The translations under genes and the position numbers were made by a program. A stretch of 64,000 nucleotides of DNA from an uncultured Amaricoccus sp. (GTDB taxonomy: Bacteria > Pseudomonadota > Alphaproteobacteria > Rhodobacterales > Rhodobacteraceae). Positions 1 to 8,806 of this stretch are shown here, in pieces; position 1 is the stretch's first letter; every line of letters begins with the position of its first letter. Below the pieces are notes generated by a model that had not been told where the DNA came from, did not search any database, and saw only the letters and a list, made by a program, of their open reading frames with translations. The DNA is taken from assembly GCF_937891315.1 (NCBI RefSeq), contig NZ_CALAGI010000067.1, forward strand, positions 1 through 64,000. The letters are read 5' to 3'.

Positions 1-255
1 CGAGCCCCGGCAGGGCACGCCCGTCACGATTTCGCGTAACCTCGAAATCGCGCAGCGGAGGCTCGGACGTCGCGCATCTCTCGGACGTCGCAGGCGGCGC
101 GGCGGGGACATCGACCGGGGCGCCGCCTTGGGCGGCTGCGCGAGGTCCGGGCGGGGAAGGGCAAAGGCGAAGCAATCAGACGGATTTGGTATTTGTTGCC
201 ACCAACTTCGCGGACCCTGACCGATGACCTTCGCGAGGTCGAGTTCTATTCAGCC
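1..255. other. gene-free left edge
   Basis: No coding region can be supported here. It holds an 8-bp perfect inverted repeat, CGATTTCG (27-34) and CGAAATCG (43-50), separated by 8 bases. It also holds an 11-bp direct repeat TCGGACGTCGC (63-73 and 81-91) and a short hairpin GACCT/AGGTC (226-240). The last lies just past the stop codon of the minus-strand dehydrogenase and could help end its transcript, but it has no T-run. The upstream gene, if any, lies outside the window. Confidence 0.5.
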
Positions 256-1746
256 TCAGGACGGCGCCGGTTCGACCGCGACGCAGACATATTTCATCTC
301 GAGATAATCCTCGATGCCGTGGTGCGAGCCCTCGCGGCCGAGGCCGGATTGCTTGACGCCGCCGAACGGCGCGACCTCGGTCGAGATGAGGCCGGTATTG
401 ACGCCGACCATGCCGTATTCCAGCGCCTCGGCGACGCGCCAGACGCGGGACAGGTCGCGGGCGTAGAAATAGGAGGCGAGGCCGAAGATCGTGTCGTTGG
501 CCTGCTCGATCACATCCGCCTCGGTCTCGAACCGGAACAGCGGCGCCACCGGGCCGAAGGTCTCGTCATGGGCGACCATCATCTCGCGGGTAACCCCGGT
601 CAGGATGGTCGGCTCGAAGAAGGTGCCTCCGAGCGAATGCCGGTGCCCCCCCATCTTGATCTCGGCGCCCTTCGCGGTGGCGTCGGCGATATGTTCCTCG
701 ACCTTGGCGACCGCGGCCGGAGTGATCAGCGGCCCAAGGGTGACGCCGGCGTCGAAACCGTCGCCGACATGCGTCTGGCCGACCTTGTCGGCGAGCTTCT
801 GGGCAAAGGCGTCATAGACGCCGGCCTGCACATAGATGCGGTTGGCACAGACGCAGGTCTGGCCGTTGTTGCGATATTTCGAGATCATCGCGCCTTCGAC
901 GGCGGCGTCGAGATCGGCGTCGTCGAAGACGATGAAGGGCGCGTTGCCGCCGAGTTCCATCGACATCTTCAGCACCTGCCGCGCACCCTGGGCGAGCAGG
1001 ATCCGCCCGACCTCGGTCGAGCCGGTGAAGGTGAGCTTGCGGACCTTCGGATGGGAACAGAACACCTTGCCGATGCGCGCGCTCGATTTCGAGGTGATGA
1101 CGCTCAACAGCCCTTTCGGCACGCCGGCTCGCTCGGCGAGCACGGCGATGGCGAGGGCGGAGAGCGGCGTCTCGGCGGCGGGCTTCGCCACGAAGCCGCA
1201 TCCGGCGGCGAGCGCGGGCGCGACCTTGCGGGCGATCATCGCATTCGGGAAATTCCACGGCGTGATCGAGGTGGCGACGCCGATCGGCTGCTTCAGGACG
1301 AGGATCCTCTTGTCGGGCTGATGCCCCGGGATGGTCTCGCCGCCGACGCGCTTGGCCTCCTCGCCGAACCATTCGATGAAGCTGGCGCCGTAGAGGATCT
1401 CGCCCCTGGCCTCGGCCAGCGGCTTGCCCATCTCGGCGGTGAGGATCGCGGCGAGATCGTCGGCGTTGCCGATCATCAAATCCGCCCATTTCCGCAGCAC
1501 CGACGCCCGCTCCTTGCCGGTGCGCGCGGCCCAGGCCTTCTGCGCCGCGTAGGCCGCCTCGATCGCCCGCTCGGTCTCGGCTTCGGACAGGTCCGGCACG
1601 GAGGCGATCACGTCGCCACGCGCCGGGTTGGTCACCGCGAAGACCGCGCCATCGTCGGCGCCCACCCAGGCACCGGCGACGAAAGCCTGGTCGCGCAGCA
1701 GATCCGGATCCTTCAGGAGGGACTTCAGATCGGTATGGTCGAGCAT
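256..1746 (-). CDS. gabD: NAD(P)-dependent succinate-semialdehyde dehydrogenase
   Basis: A 496-residue cytosolic aldehyde dehydrogenase, best matched to the GabD branch that oxidises succinate semialdehyde to succinate in 4-aminobutyrate breakdown. Visible family features are TPWNFP (about 162-167), FTGSTEVG (240-247), the general base Glu in MELGGNAP (Glu264) and the nucleophile Cys in NNGQTC (Cys298). The C-terminal part has PFGGVKQSGLGREG. Length is typical for the family (about 480-500). I chose the ATG that begins MLDHTDLKSLL because GGGAG lies just upstream and similarity to the family begins there; further upstream the same frame is low-complexity. No gabT or regulator is adjacent, so the exact semialdehyde is inferred from family resemblance. 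The next gene (permease) is divergent. Confidence 0.88.
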   Translation of the reverse strand: MLDHTDLKSLLKDPDLLRDQAFVAGAWVGADDGAVFAVTNPARGDVIASVPDLSEAETERAIEAAYAAQKAWAARTGKERASVLRKWADLMIGNADDLAAILTAEMGKPLAEARGEILYGASFIEWFGEEAKRVGGETIPGHQPDKRILVLKQPIGVATSITPWNFPNAMIARKVAPALAAGCGFVAKPAAETPLSALAIAVLAERAGVPKGLLSVITSKSSARIGKVFCSHPKVRKLTFTGSTEVGRILLAQGARQVLKMSMELGGNAPFIVFDDADLDAAVEGAMISKYRNNGQTCVCANRIYVQAGVYDAFAQKLADKVGQTHVGDGFDAGVTLGPLITPAAVAKVEEHIADATAKGAEIKMGGHRHSLGGTFFEPTILTGVTREMMVAHDETFGPVAPLFRFETEADVIEQANDTIFGLASYFYARDLSRVWRVAEALEYGMVGVNTGLISTEVAPFGGVKQSGLGREGSHHGIEDYLEMKYVCVAVEPAPS

Positions 1747-1900
1747 CGGCGTATCTCCCACGTCAGGGCCGGGGCGGCATGGTGACCACAAAGCCGGCGA
1801 GGCGCAAGGGAGGCGCCCGGAAGAACCAGGCGCGATCGCCCCGCCCGACCGCGGCGACAAGTCTCGACAAGACCGTCGCCGCTGTGCACCTTGCGCCCGC

Positions 1901-3124
1901 ATGACCCTGACCATCTTTCTCCTCACCTACGCCGGCATGGCGCTGGGGCGCATTCCCGGGTTTCGCGTCGACCGGACCGGGGTCGCGCTGCTCGGCGCCA
2001 TCGCGCTGCTGGTCAGCGACCGTATCGCGCCCGAAGCGGCCTGGATGGCGGTCAGCTTTCCGACCGTGGCCCTGCTTTTCGGGCTGATGGTGGTCTCCTC
2101 GGCCTTCATCGTCTCGGGCTTCTATGACTGGGTGGCGCGGTGGGTCGCGGGCCTGCCGCTCGGGCCGCGCGGGTTGCTCGCCCTCTTGATCGGCGTGGCG
2201 GCGGTGCTCTCCTCGATCCTCACCAACGACGTGGTCGCGGTGGCGATGGTGCCGCTGATCCTGCAGCTGGCGCTGGCGCGCGGGCTCAATCCGGTGCCGC
2301 TGCTGCTCGGCTTCTGCTTCGCGGCGAATACCGGCGCGGCCGGCACGGTGATCGGCAGCCCGCAGAACATGATCATCGCCCAGGGGCTGAACCTGTCCTT
2401 CACCGGCTTCATGGCGGCGGCGCTCTTGCCCTCGATGCTGTCGCTCGGGCTGATCTGGGGCGTGCTGGCGCTCGTCTATCGCGGCAAGTGGCTTCAGGCG
2501 CCGGTCGCGGGCGCCGCGGCGCCGAGCTTCATTCCGTTCGAGCGGCTGGAAACCGCGAAAGCCGCGCTGGTGACCCTCGTCGTGGTGATAGCCTTCATGG
2601 CGACGGACTGGCCGCGCGAGAACGTGGCGCTCGGCGCGGCCGCCGTGCTGCTTCTCAACCGGCGCTTCTCCTCGACCGACATGCTGGCGCATGTCGATGG
2701 CGAGGTCCTGCTGCTGCTCGGCAGCCTTTTCATCGTCAACGCGGCGATGGCGGCGACCGGCCTGCCGCAGGAGATGATCGCGGCGCTGCGCGACCATGGC
2801 GTGGATCTCGCCCATCCGATGACCAGCTTCCTCACCATGGGGGTGCTCAGCGACATCGTCGGCAACAATCCCGCCGCGCTGTTGCTGACCCCCTATCTGC
2901 CGCGCACCGACCCGGAACTGACCGGCGCGGCCCTCGCCCTCGGCAGCGGCTTTTCCAGCAACGTGGTGATCTTCGGCAGCCTCGCCGGCATGATCGTCGT
3001 CCAGACGGCGCAGAAACATGGCGTGACCATCTCGCTCGGCGAATTCTCGAAGGCCGGCATTCCGGTCACCATCCTCTGCATGCTGCTCGGCGCCGGCTGG
3101 CTCCTGTTCCTGATGGGGGCTTAG
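1901..3124 (+). CDS. SLC13/ArsB-NhaD-type permease
   Basis: A 407-residue integral membrane protein with about ten hydrophobic segments, starting directly with a membrane helix (MTLTIFLLTYAGMALG). It resembles the ion-transporter superfamily that includes SLC13 anion/citrate carriers, ArsB and NhaD. It shows the two-fold pattern of that fold: a first half with SSILTNDVVAVAMVPL and NTGAAGTVIGSPQNMI, and a second half with SDIVGNNPAALLLTPY. The N-D/N-N-P motifs fall in the half-membrane hairpins that form the substrate site in these carriers. Substrate cannot be read from sequence; an inorganic or carboxylate anion is the default guess. The ATG at 1901 removes a basic, non-membrane N-terminal extension. 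It is divergent from gabD with 154 bases between. Confidence 0.8.
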   Translation: MTLTIFLLTYAGMALGRIPGFRVDRTGVALLGAIALLVSDRIAPEAAWMAVSFPTVALLFGLMVVSSAFIVSGFYDWVARWVAGLPLGPRGLLALLIGVAAVLSSILTNDVVAVAMVPLILQLALARGLNPVPLLLGFCFAANTGAAGTVIGSPQNMIIAQGLNLSFTGFMAAALLPSMLSLGLIWGVLALVYRGKWLQAPVAGAAAPSFIPFERLETAKAALVTLVVVIAFMATDWPRENVALGAAAVLLLNRRFSSTDMLAHVDGEVLLLLGSLFIVNAAMAATGLPQEMIAALRDHGVDLAHPMTSFLTMGVLSDIVGNNPAALLLTPYLPRTDPELTGAALALGSGFSSNVVIFGSLAGMIVVQTAQKHGVTISLGEFSKAGIPVTILCMLLGAGWLLFLMGA

Positions 3125-3434
3125 TACGGCCTCCCGCGGATCGGCTCGGTCCCCTGTCCCGAAAGGCACTTCGGACCGGATCAGGCGACAGTCCAGTGGA
3201 CTGTCGGCCCGGGTCGTTGGCCTTCGACCAGTCGAAGGCCAAGGGGCCATCGGATTTCCTCGCACGCCGGCAATCAGGCCGCGCCTGACTGGGCTGGCGC
3301 GGTATCGCGCCTGCCGGGGGCAGTCAGGCGCGGCCTGATTTGTGTACCCCAAATCAGGCAGGAAACAGCAAGGCCACCCCCGAGCGGATCAAGCGACAAT
3401 CGCATGATGCAAGGGACCGCGGCGGAGCGGGATC
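3125..3434. repeat. 310-bp intergenic patch of nested palindromes
   Basis: No gene is supported between the permease and rhaK, which converge here. There are four perfect inverted repeats: GACAGTCCA/TGGACTGTC (3187-3205); a 12-bp-arm palindrome at 3217-3242 with a 2-base loop (TTGGCCTTCGAC arm); a 20-bp-arm repeat, 3272-3291 against 3321-3340, with an inner imperfect stem; and GCCTGATTT/AAATCAGGC (3333-3341 and 3351-3359). The third and fourth share bases, so they are mutually exclusive folds. The phrase CGGATCAGGCGACAGTC (from 3178) recurs as CGGATCAAGCGACAATC near 3385. This looks like a mosaic of extragenic palindromic repeats that may also act as a bidirectional terminator for the two converging genes. 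Confidence 0.7.
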
Positions 3435-4838
3435 CTATCCCGCCATTCCGGCGGATGCGTGGAGCCCGAAGTTCGGCGGTTCCCCGGCGCGGACGCGGCG
3501 TCGCCATTCGGCGGCGTAGGCTCCGAGATCATCCGTCCGGCGTGGCGGAGGCGTCTCGCGGCCGGCCGCGGACCGGATGCCGTGCGCGAGCAGGGCCGCC
3601 CCGACCGCGGTCCCGGTCGCGCCGCCGGCGGCGGCGAGCGCGGGACGGCCGATGGCCGCCTCCAGCATGTCGAGATAGTCCGCGTTGCGCGCGAACGGCC
3701 CCTCCACCAGCGCCGGCCCGGCTGCGCCAAGCAGATCGAGCGCCTCGGCGGTGGTCAGCGCGAGATAGAAGGCGAGCGCGACCGCCTCCTCGCCGGCGTC
3801 GCCCGGGCGCGCGGTCCAGCCGCCCCGGCGACCGCGAAAGGGACCGTAGTCAGGCTCCACGGCCGGCAACAGCATCAGGCCGCGGCCGAGAACGCGCGCC
3901 CGGGCCGCCGCGTCCGGGGCGAAGTCGCGGCCCGCGCGGATGATCTCGTACTCCCGGCCGCCCATGAAGCGCGCCGAGGGGGTGGGCTCGCCCAACGCAT
4001 TGACATTGACGAGCAGGTCGCGCGCCGGATCGAGCGCCTTCGGCGCGGCGCCGACCGCCATCGCGACGACCCAGGTGCCGGTGGAGACGACCGCGAAGGG
4101 CGCGGGCCAGCGGTTGAGATGTGCGAGAAGCGAGGCGTTGCTGTCATGGATGCCGCAAAGCACCGGCACGCCGGGCGCCAGCCCTGTGCGCGCGGCGATC
4201 TCGGGAAGGAGCGGCCCGAGCACCTCGCCCGCGCGACGGAGCGGTGGCAGGAGCCGGCGCCAGCCCATCGCATCGACGAGGGTGGAGAAATCGCCGGTCC
4301 GGGGGTTCCAGAGATCGGTATGACAGCCGAGCGAGGTCGCCTCGACCGCCGCGACGCCGGAAAGCCGCATCGCCCAATATTCCGGATAGGTGAGGATATG
4401 CGCGGTCCGCGCGGTCTCCGCCCGAAAGGTGGTGAACAGCCAGTGAAGTTGCGCGCCGAGGTTCAGCCCGGCGCCGAGGCGGGGCGAGCCGGTCCGCGCG
4501 AAATCCGGGCGGAGCGCGTCATAGGCGCCGGTCGGCAGCGGATGCTCGTAGTCGAGGATCGGCAGGACCGGCGCGCCGCCCGCGTCGACCAGCGCGGCCG
4601 TGGCGCCGTGCGTGGTGATCGCGATCGCCCCGATCGGCCAGTCGGCGCCAAGCTTGCCCAGGGAATCGAGCAGGAAGCGCCAATGCCGCTCGGTATCGTA
4701 ATGCGGGAAGGGGCCGTCCTGACGAACCTCGTTCGGCATGCGCCGCTCGGCGACCTCGCGCTCGGCGGCGAGATCGACGATGGCGAGCTTCACATTGGTC
4801 TTGCCGAAGTCGATGACGGCGACGTGGGACGGGTCCAA
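3435..4838 (-). CDS. rhaK: L-rhamnulose kinase (FGGY family)
   Basis: Phosphorylates L-rhamnulose to L-rhamnulose 1-phosphate, the second committed step of rhamnose catabolism. The N-terminal ATPase-fold motif reads VAVIDFGKTNVKLAIVD; the second domain shows the FGGY-type phosphate motif VVSTGTWVVAMAVG and a C-terminal GGATGTAVGAAL adenosine-type motif. As the last gene of the minus-strand rha operon it overlaps the end of rhaM. Start is uncertain. An ATG at 4889 lies 47 bases inside rhaM and adds residues with no family counterpart. The TTG at 4838, preceded by GATTGAGACC, puts the kinase fold right at the N-terminus, as in the Rhizobium protein, and gives 467 residues. The identification as RhaK rests largely on the operon. 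Confidence 0.88.
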   Translation of the reverse strand: MDPSHVAVIDFGKTNVKLAIVDLAAEREVAERRMPNEVRQDGPFPHYDTERHWRFLLDSLGKLGADWPIGAIAITTHGATAALVDAGGAPVLPILDYEHPLPTGAYDALRPDFARTGSPRLGAGLNLGAQLHWLFTTFRAETARTAHILTYPEYWAMRLSGVAAVEATSLGCHTDLWNPRTGDFSTLVDAMGWRRLLPPLRRAGEVLGPLLPEIAARTGLAPGVPVLCGIHDSNASLLAHLNRWPAPFAVVSTGTWVVAMAVGAAPKALDPARDLLVNVNALGEPTPSARFMGGREYEIIRAGRDFAPDAAARARVLGRGLMLLPAVEPDYGPFRGRRGGWTARPGDAGEEAVALAFYLALTTAEALDLLGAAGPALVEGPFARNADYLDMLEAAIGRPALAAAGGATGTAVGAALLAHGIRSAAGRETPPPRRTDDLGAYAAEWRRRVRAGEPPNFGLHASAGMAG

Positions 4839-4842
4839 GGTC

Positions 4843-5160
4843 TCAATCCAGTTGAAACATCGGCTCGAGCGCGGCGACGGTGGGGGCACCGTCGGGCTCG
4901 GTCGCCATGATGTCGGCCATATGTTCCCACCAGCGCCGCATCACCGGCTCGAGCGGCAGGCTGTCCATGCCGTGACCCTCCGTCCGCAGCAGGGTGGCGA
5001 AGAGCGCGCCGGTCTCGCGGTCGAGCCAGATCGAATAGTCCGAGATTCCGGCGGCCTTCAGCAGGATGGTGAGTTCGGGCCAGATCGCATCATGGCGGCG
5101 GCGGTACTCCGCCTCGCGCCCAGGATGCAGGCGCATGCGAAAGGCGATGCGCTCGGTCAT
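4843..5160 (-). CDS. rhaM: L-rhamnose mutarotase
   Basis: A 105-residue cytosolic enzyme that interconverts the alpha and beta anomers of L-rhamnose so that the isomerase receives its preferred form. It is also called RhaU in Rhizobium. The signature HPGREAEYRRRHDAIWPEL (12-30) carries the catalytic His (His23 here), and the paired Trp (77-78) near the C-terminal half matches the substrate pocket of the E. coli enzyme. Length equals the family norm (104-106). Its ATG overlaps the rhaQ stop codon (ATGA), so translation is coupled to the permease. Confidence 0.95.
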   Translation of the reverse strand: MTERIAFRMRLHPGREAEYRRRHDAIWPELTILLKAAGISDYSIWLDRETGALFATLLRTEGHGMDSLPLEPVMRRWWEHMADIMATEPDGAPTVAALEPMFQLD

Positions 5161-6158
5161 CGCCGGGCCATGGCGACGAGGCGCGGGGCGGCGATCACGG
5201 CGATCAGCAGCAGGCCGATGAAGATCGACATGACGATGCCGGGCACGTTCAGCAGGCCGAGGCCGAAGGTGACCATCCCCATGATTAGCGCCGCCATGAC
5301 CACGCCGAAGATCGTGCCGGAACCGCCGAGGATCGAGACCCCGCCGAGCACGACCATGGTCACGACCTCAAGCTCCATTCCCGCGCCGATCGAGGGACGG
5401 GTGGAGCCGAGACGCGAGGTCAGGCAGATCGACGCGATGCCGGAGAGCAGGCCGGTCAGCAGGAACAGGGTCATCTTGATCCGCTCGACCTTGACCCCGG
5501 AGAAGCGGGCCGCGGTGGCATTGTTGCCGATCGCATAGACCCGCCGCCCGAAGGTGGTCCGGCCGAGAAGGATGCCGAAGCCGAGTGCCAGCACGGCGAA
5601 CAGCGCCAGCTCGAAGGTGATGACCCAGCCGACATAGCCCTGGCCGAAGAAGGCGAAACCATCGGGATAGCCGCTGAACGCCCGGTCGCCGAGCACGATG
5701 TAGGAGATGCCGCGAAAGAGGCTCATGGTGCCGATCGTCACCACGATCGAAGGCAGGCCGAAGCGGGTGACCAGCGTGCCGTTGAACAGCCCGCAGATGA
5801 GCCCGGTGCCGAGGCCGATCGCCACCAGCGCCGGGGTGCCCGCCCCGGCCTGCGCGGCGTAGCCCATCGCGGTCGAGGCGAGGGCGACGATGGCCGCGAC
5901 CGAAAGGTCGATCTCGCCCGAGATGATGAGCAGCGCCATGGCAAAGGCGATCATCGCCTTTTCCGTGAAGTTGAAACTCGCGTCCGAGAGGTTCCAGGGA
6001 TCGAGGAAATAGGGCGAGGCGAAGGCGTTGGCGGTGAAGATGAGCACCGCCACCACGACCAGCAGCGTCTCCCAGGATCGCAGGACCCGCTGGCGCGTCG
6101 TGGTGAGCCGGTCGGGGATCAACCGGACGGCGCGGGGTCCGAGGGTCGCGGTGGTCAT
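5157..6158 (-). CDS. rhaQ: rhamnose ABC transporter permease
   Basis: A 333-residue inner-membrane permease of the BPD_transp_2 (RbsC-like) family. It has a basic N-terminal tail of about 27 residues and then 8-10 hydrophobic helices. Recognisable family stretches are SGEIDLSVAAIVALAS and VLGGVSILGGSGTIFGV; the conserved G-G-x-S-x-x-G-G segment is the loop that contacts the ATPase. It pairs with RhaP to form the transmembrane channel. The ATG at 6158 overlaps the rhaP stop (ATGA). The coding frame continues open upstream but only as a shadow of rhaP. Confidence 0.93.
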   Translation of the reverse strand: MTTATLGPRAVRLIPDRLTTTRQRVLRSWETLLVVVAVLIFTANAFASPYFLDPWNLSDASFNFTEKAMIAFAMALLIISGEIDLSVAAIVALASTAMGYAAQAGAGTPALVAIGLGTGLICGLFNGTLVTRFGLPSIVVTIGTMSLFRGISYIVLGDRAFSGYPDGFAFFGQGYVGWVITFELALFAVLALGFGILLGRTTFGRRVYAIGNNATAARFSGVKVERIKMTLFLLTGLLSGIASICLTSRLGSTRPSIGAGMELEVVTMVVLGGVSILGGSGTIFGVVMAALIMGMVTFGLGLLNVPGIVMSIFIGLLLIAVIAAPRLVAMARR

Positions 6159-7138
6159 GCGCTGGCTCCTTCGGCGGACTTGAGGATGACGCGCCCCCGC
6201 CGGCGTTCGGCCCGGGCGTTGAAGGCGACGGCGAGCAGGATCGCGAGGCCGGAAATCGCCATCTGCCAGAAGGGCGAGATGCCGGCGACCGGCAGAGCGT
6301 TCTTGATGACACCGAGGAACAGGGCGCCAAGCACCGCGCCGCCGACCGAGCCGATGCCGCCGGCGATCGAGACGCCGCCGATCACGCAGGCGGCGATCAC
6401 GTCGAGTTCGAAGCCCGACGCGACCTCGACATAGGCCACGGCGTAGCGGCTGACCCAGAGATAGCCACAGAGTCCGGCCAGCCCGCCGATCAGGGTGAAG
6501 GCCAGGAACCGTGTCCGGCCGGGCGAGATGCCGGCATAGACCGCCGCGTGCTCGTTGCCGCCGACGGCGTAGAAGGCGCGGCCGAGCGGGGTGCGGGTGA
6601 GCAGGACGGCGGCGAGGACCACGGTCAGGATCGCGATCCAGGACAACATCGGCAGGCCGAGCAGCGAGGCGCGGGGGAAGCCCTTGAAGGCCGCGCTCAT
6701 CTGGTGGGCATTGACCCAGGCGCCGCTGGCGAAGAGGAAGATCGTGCCCCGGAAGATCGTCATGGTGCCGAGCGTGACGACGATCGGCGGCAGGCCGAGC
6801 TTCCAGACCAGCAGCCCGTTCACCGCGCCGAGGCAGGTGCCGAGCAGCACCGCGAGGGCGATCAGCAGCGGCACCGGCAGGCCGGGGGCGGCGGCGTTCA
6901 GCATGGCGACGACCATGCCGGTCAGCGCGACATTGGCGGCGACCGAGAGATCGATGCATTTCGTCAGGATCACCGCCATCTGGCCGAGCGCCAGGATGAT
7001 CAGGATCGAGCTGTCGTTGAAGATCGCGGCGAGGTTCCCGGGACCGGCGAAGCCGCGGAACCGCGTCTCCACCAGCAGGATCAGCGCGACAATGGCGGCG
7101 GCGAGGATCGCCTCGCGCGAGCGGATGAAGCGGGTCAT
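6155..7138 (-). CDS. rhaP: rhamnose ABC transporter permease
   Basis: A 327-residue inner-membrane permease homologous to RhaQ (RbsC-like). It shows the family markers KCIDLSVAANVALTG and IGGVSIAGGIGSVGGAV and about nine hydrophobic helices. It forms the heterodimeric pore with RhaQ. It begins with MTRFIRSREAILAA, and its ATG overlaps the stop of rhaT (ATGA). rhaT, rhaP, rhaQ and rhaM therefore form one translationally coupled run, which fits fixed subunit stoichiometry. Confidence 0.93.
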   Translation of the reverse strand: MTRFIRSREAILAAAIVALILLVETRFRGFAGPGNLAAIFNDSSILIILALGQMAVILTKCIDLSVAANVALTGMVVAMLNAAAPGLPVPLLIALAVLLGTCLGAVNGLLVWKLGLPPIVVTLGTMTIFRGTIFLFASGAWVNAHQMSAAFKGFPRASLLGLPMLSWIAILTVVLAAVLLTRTPLGRAFYAVGGNEHAAVYAGISPGRTRFLAFTLIGGLAGLCGYLWVSRYAVAYVEVASGFELDVIAACVIGGVSIAGGIGSVGGAVLGALFLGVIKNALPVAGISPFWQMAISGLAILLAVAFNARAERRRGRVILKSAEGASA

Positions 7139-8685
7139 GCGGCCTCCTCATGGGCGAGGCCGGCGGCGGCGCGGACGAGGCGCTCCGGTGTCAGGCCCGC
7201 GCGGTCGTAGGTTCCGACCATTCGCCCCTCGCGCATCACGATCACGCGGTCGGACATGCCGAGGATCTCCGGGATTTCCGACGAGACCATGATGACCGCC
7301 AGCCCCTGCGCGGCGAGCTCGGCCATGAACTCATGCACCGCGGCCTTGGAACCGACGTCGATGCCCTTGGTCGGCTCGTCGAGGATGATGACCTTGGGTC
7401 TGGTCGCAAGCCACTTGCCGATCACCACCTTCTGCTGGTTGCCGCCCGAGAGCAGGCCCAGCGGCTGGTCGAGACTGGCCGCGCGCAGCTCCAGCCGTTC
7501 GGCATAGAGGCGGGTCAGGGCGAATTCCTCGGCCATCCGCAAGAAGCCGTGGCGCGATACCTGGGCCAGCGAGGGCAGGGTGAGGTTCTCGAAGATCGGC
7601 ATCGAGCGGATCGCGCCCTGAAGCCCGCGATCCTCCGGGACATAGACGATTCCGCGGCGGATCGCCTCGGCGGGGGAGCGGATCACGGCGACCTTGTCGT
7701 CGATCCGGCAGGCGCCCCTGGCGGGTCGCGTGACGCCGAACAAGGATTGCATGAATTCCGACCGCCCGGCGCCGACCAGGCCGTAGAAGCCGAGGATCTC
7801 GCCCTGGCGCAGCGTGAAATTGATGTCGGCGAATTCGGTCGGATGCGAATAGCCGGTGACCCGCAACACCTCCTCGCCGATCACCGGCTGGCGCGCGGGG
7901 AAGATCCGGTCCATTTCACGCCCGACCATCATCGCGACCAGCGATCTCTCGGTCGCGTCCGCCATCAGGCCGGCGCCGACGAGGCGGCCATCGCGAAACA
8001 CCGTGTAGCGGTCGGCGATGCGAAAGATTTCGTCGAACTTGTGGCTGATGAACAGGATCGCCTTGCCGTCGGCCCGCAGCCGCTCGATCAGGTCGTAGAG
8101 TTCCTCGATCTCCTTCTGGCTGAGCGCCGCGGTGGGCTCGTCCATGATCACCACCCGCGCGTCGATCGAGAGCGCGCGCGAAATGGCGACGAGATGCTTC
8201 GAGGCGATGCCGAGGTCGCGGAGCGGCGCCTTCGGATCGACCGACGCGCCGACGCGGGCGAGAAGCGCCGCCGCCTCGTCATTCATCCGGCCCCAGTCGA
8301 TGAGGCCGAAGCGCCCGCGGGGCGCATGGCCGAGGAAGATGTTCTCGGCGACGGTCAGGTCGTCGAAAAGCACCGTCTCCTGATGGATGGCGGTGACGCC
8401 GGCCCGCGCCGCGTCGATCGCCGCGGGAAAGCGGGTCGGGGCGCCGGCGACCGTGATCTCGCCCTCGTCGGGCTGGTAGATGCCGGTCAGGATCTTGACG
8501 ATGGTCGACTTGCCCGCGCCGTTCTCGCCGATCAGCGCGGTCACCTCACCCGGATAGAGGTCGAGATCGACGCCACCGAGCGCCTGCACGCCGGGAAAGG
8601 CCTTGGAAATGCCCCGGAGCGACAGCGCCGGCGCCGTGATGGCCGGGTGCGCGGCCGGGCCGCGCGGCGGTTGGAACGCTTGCAT
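7135..8685 (-). CDS. rhaT: rhamnose ABC transporter ATP-binding protein
   Basis: A 516-residue tandem ATPase (RbsA/MglA type) that powers rhamnose import. The first cassette has a canonical Walker A, GENGAGKST (53-61), and Walker B VVIMDEPTAALS. The second has the degenerate Walker A typical of sugar ATPases (GLVGAGRSEF, about 300), the signature LSGGNQQKVVIGKWL and Walker B VIILDEPTKGID. The start is supported by GAGGA about eight bases upstream. In Rhizobium RhaT is the transporter ATPase, unlike E. coli where the name is used for a proton symporter. A 121-bp gap with hairpins separates it from rhaS. Confidence 0.94.
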   Translation of the reverse strand: MQAFQPPRGPAAHPAITAPALSLRGISKAFPGVQALGGVDLDLYPGEVTALIGENGAGKSTIVKILTGIYQPDEGEITVAGAPTRFPAAIDAARAGVTAIHQETVLFDDLTVAENIFLGHAPRGRFGLIDWGRMNDEAAALLARVGASVDPKAPLRDLGIASKHLVAISRALSIDARVVIMDEPTAALSQKEIEELYDLIERLRADGKAILFISHKFDEIFRIADRYTVFRDGRLVGAGLMADATERSLVAMMVGREMDRIFPARQPVIGEEVLRVTGYSHPTEFADINFTLRQGEILGFYGLVGAGRSEFMQSLFGVTRPARGACRIDDKVAVIRSPAEAIRRGIVYVPEDRGLQGAIRSMPIFENLTLPSLAQVSRHGFLRMAEEFALTRLYAERLELRAASLDQPLGLLSGGNQQKVVIGKWLATRPKVIILDEPTKGIDVGSKAAVHEFMAELAAQGLAVIMVSSEIPEILGMSDRVIVMREGRMVGTYDRAGLTPERLVRAAAGLAHEEAA

Positions 8686-8806
8686 GGAAAAATCCTCTGA
8701 TGGAGTCGCCGCCCCGGGCCTTCACCCGGGACGCGCCTCTCGAAAGCGCCGCTTCCGGCGCCGGGGTCCGGGACAGGCCGGACCTCGGGAGTTTTCGGTC
8801 AGTCGC
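8686..8806 (-). terminator. intercistronic hairpins between rhaS and rhaT
   Basis: The 121-bp gap between rhaS and rhaT contains CCCGGG (8713-8718) and CCCGGG (8725-8730), which can pair around a six-base loop, and a GC-rich stretch around GGCGCC near 8760. Hairpins after a binding-protein gene commonly stabilise its mRNA or partly terminate transcription, so that the binding protein outnumbers the membrane subunits. There is no T-run, so this would be an attenuating or stabilising element rather than a full terminator. The function is inferred. Confidence 0.4.
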
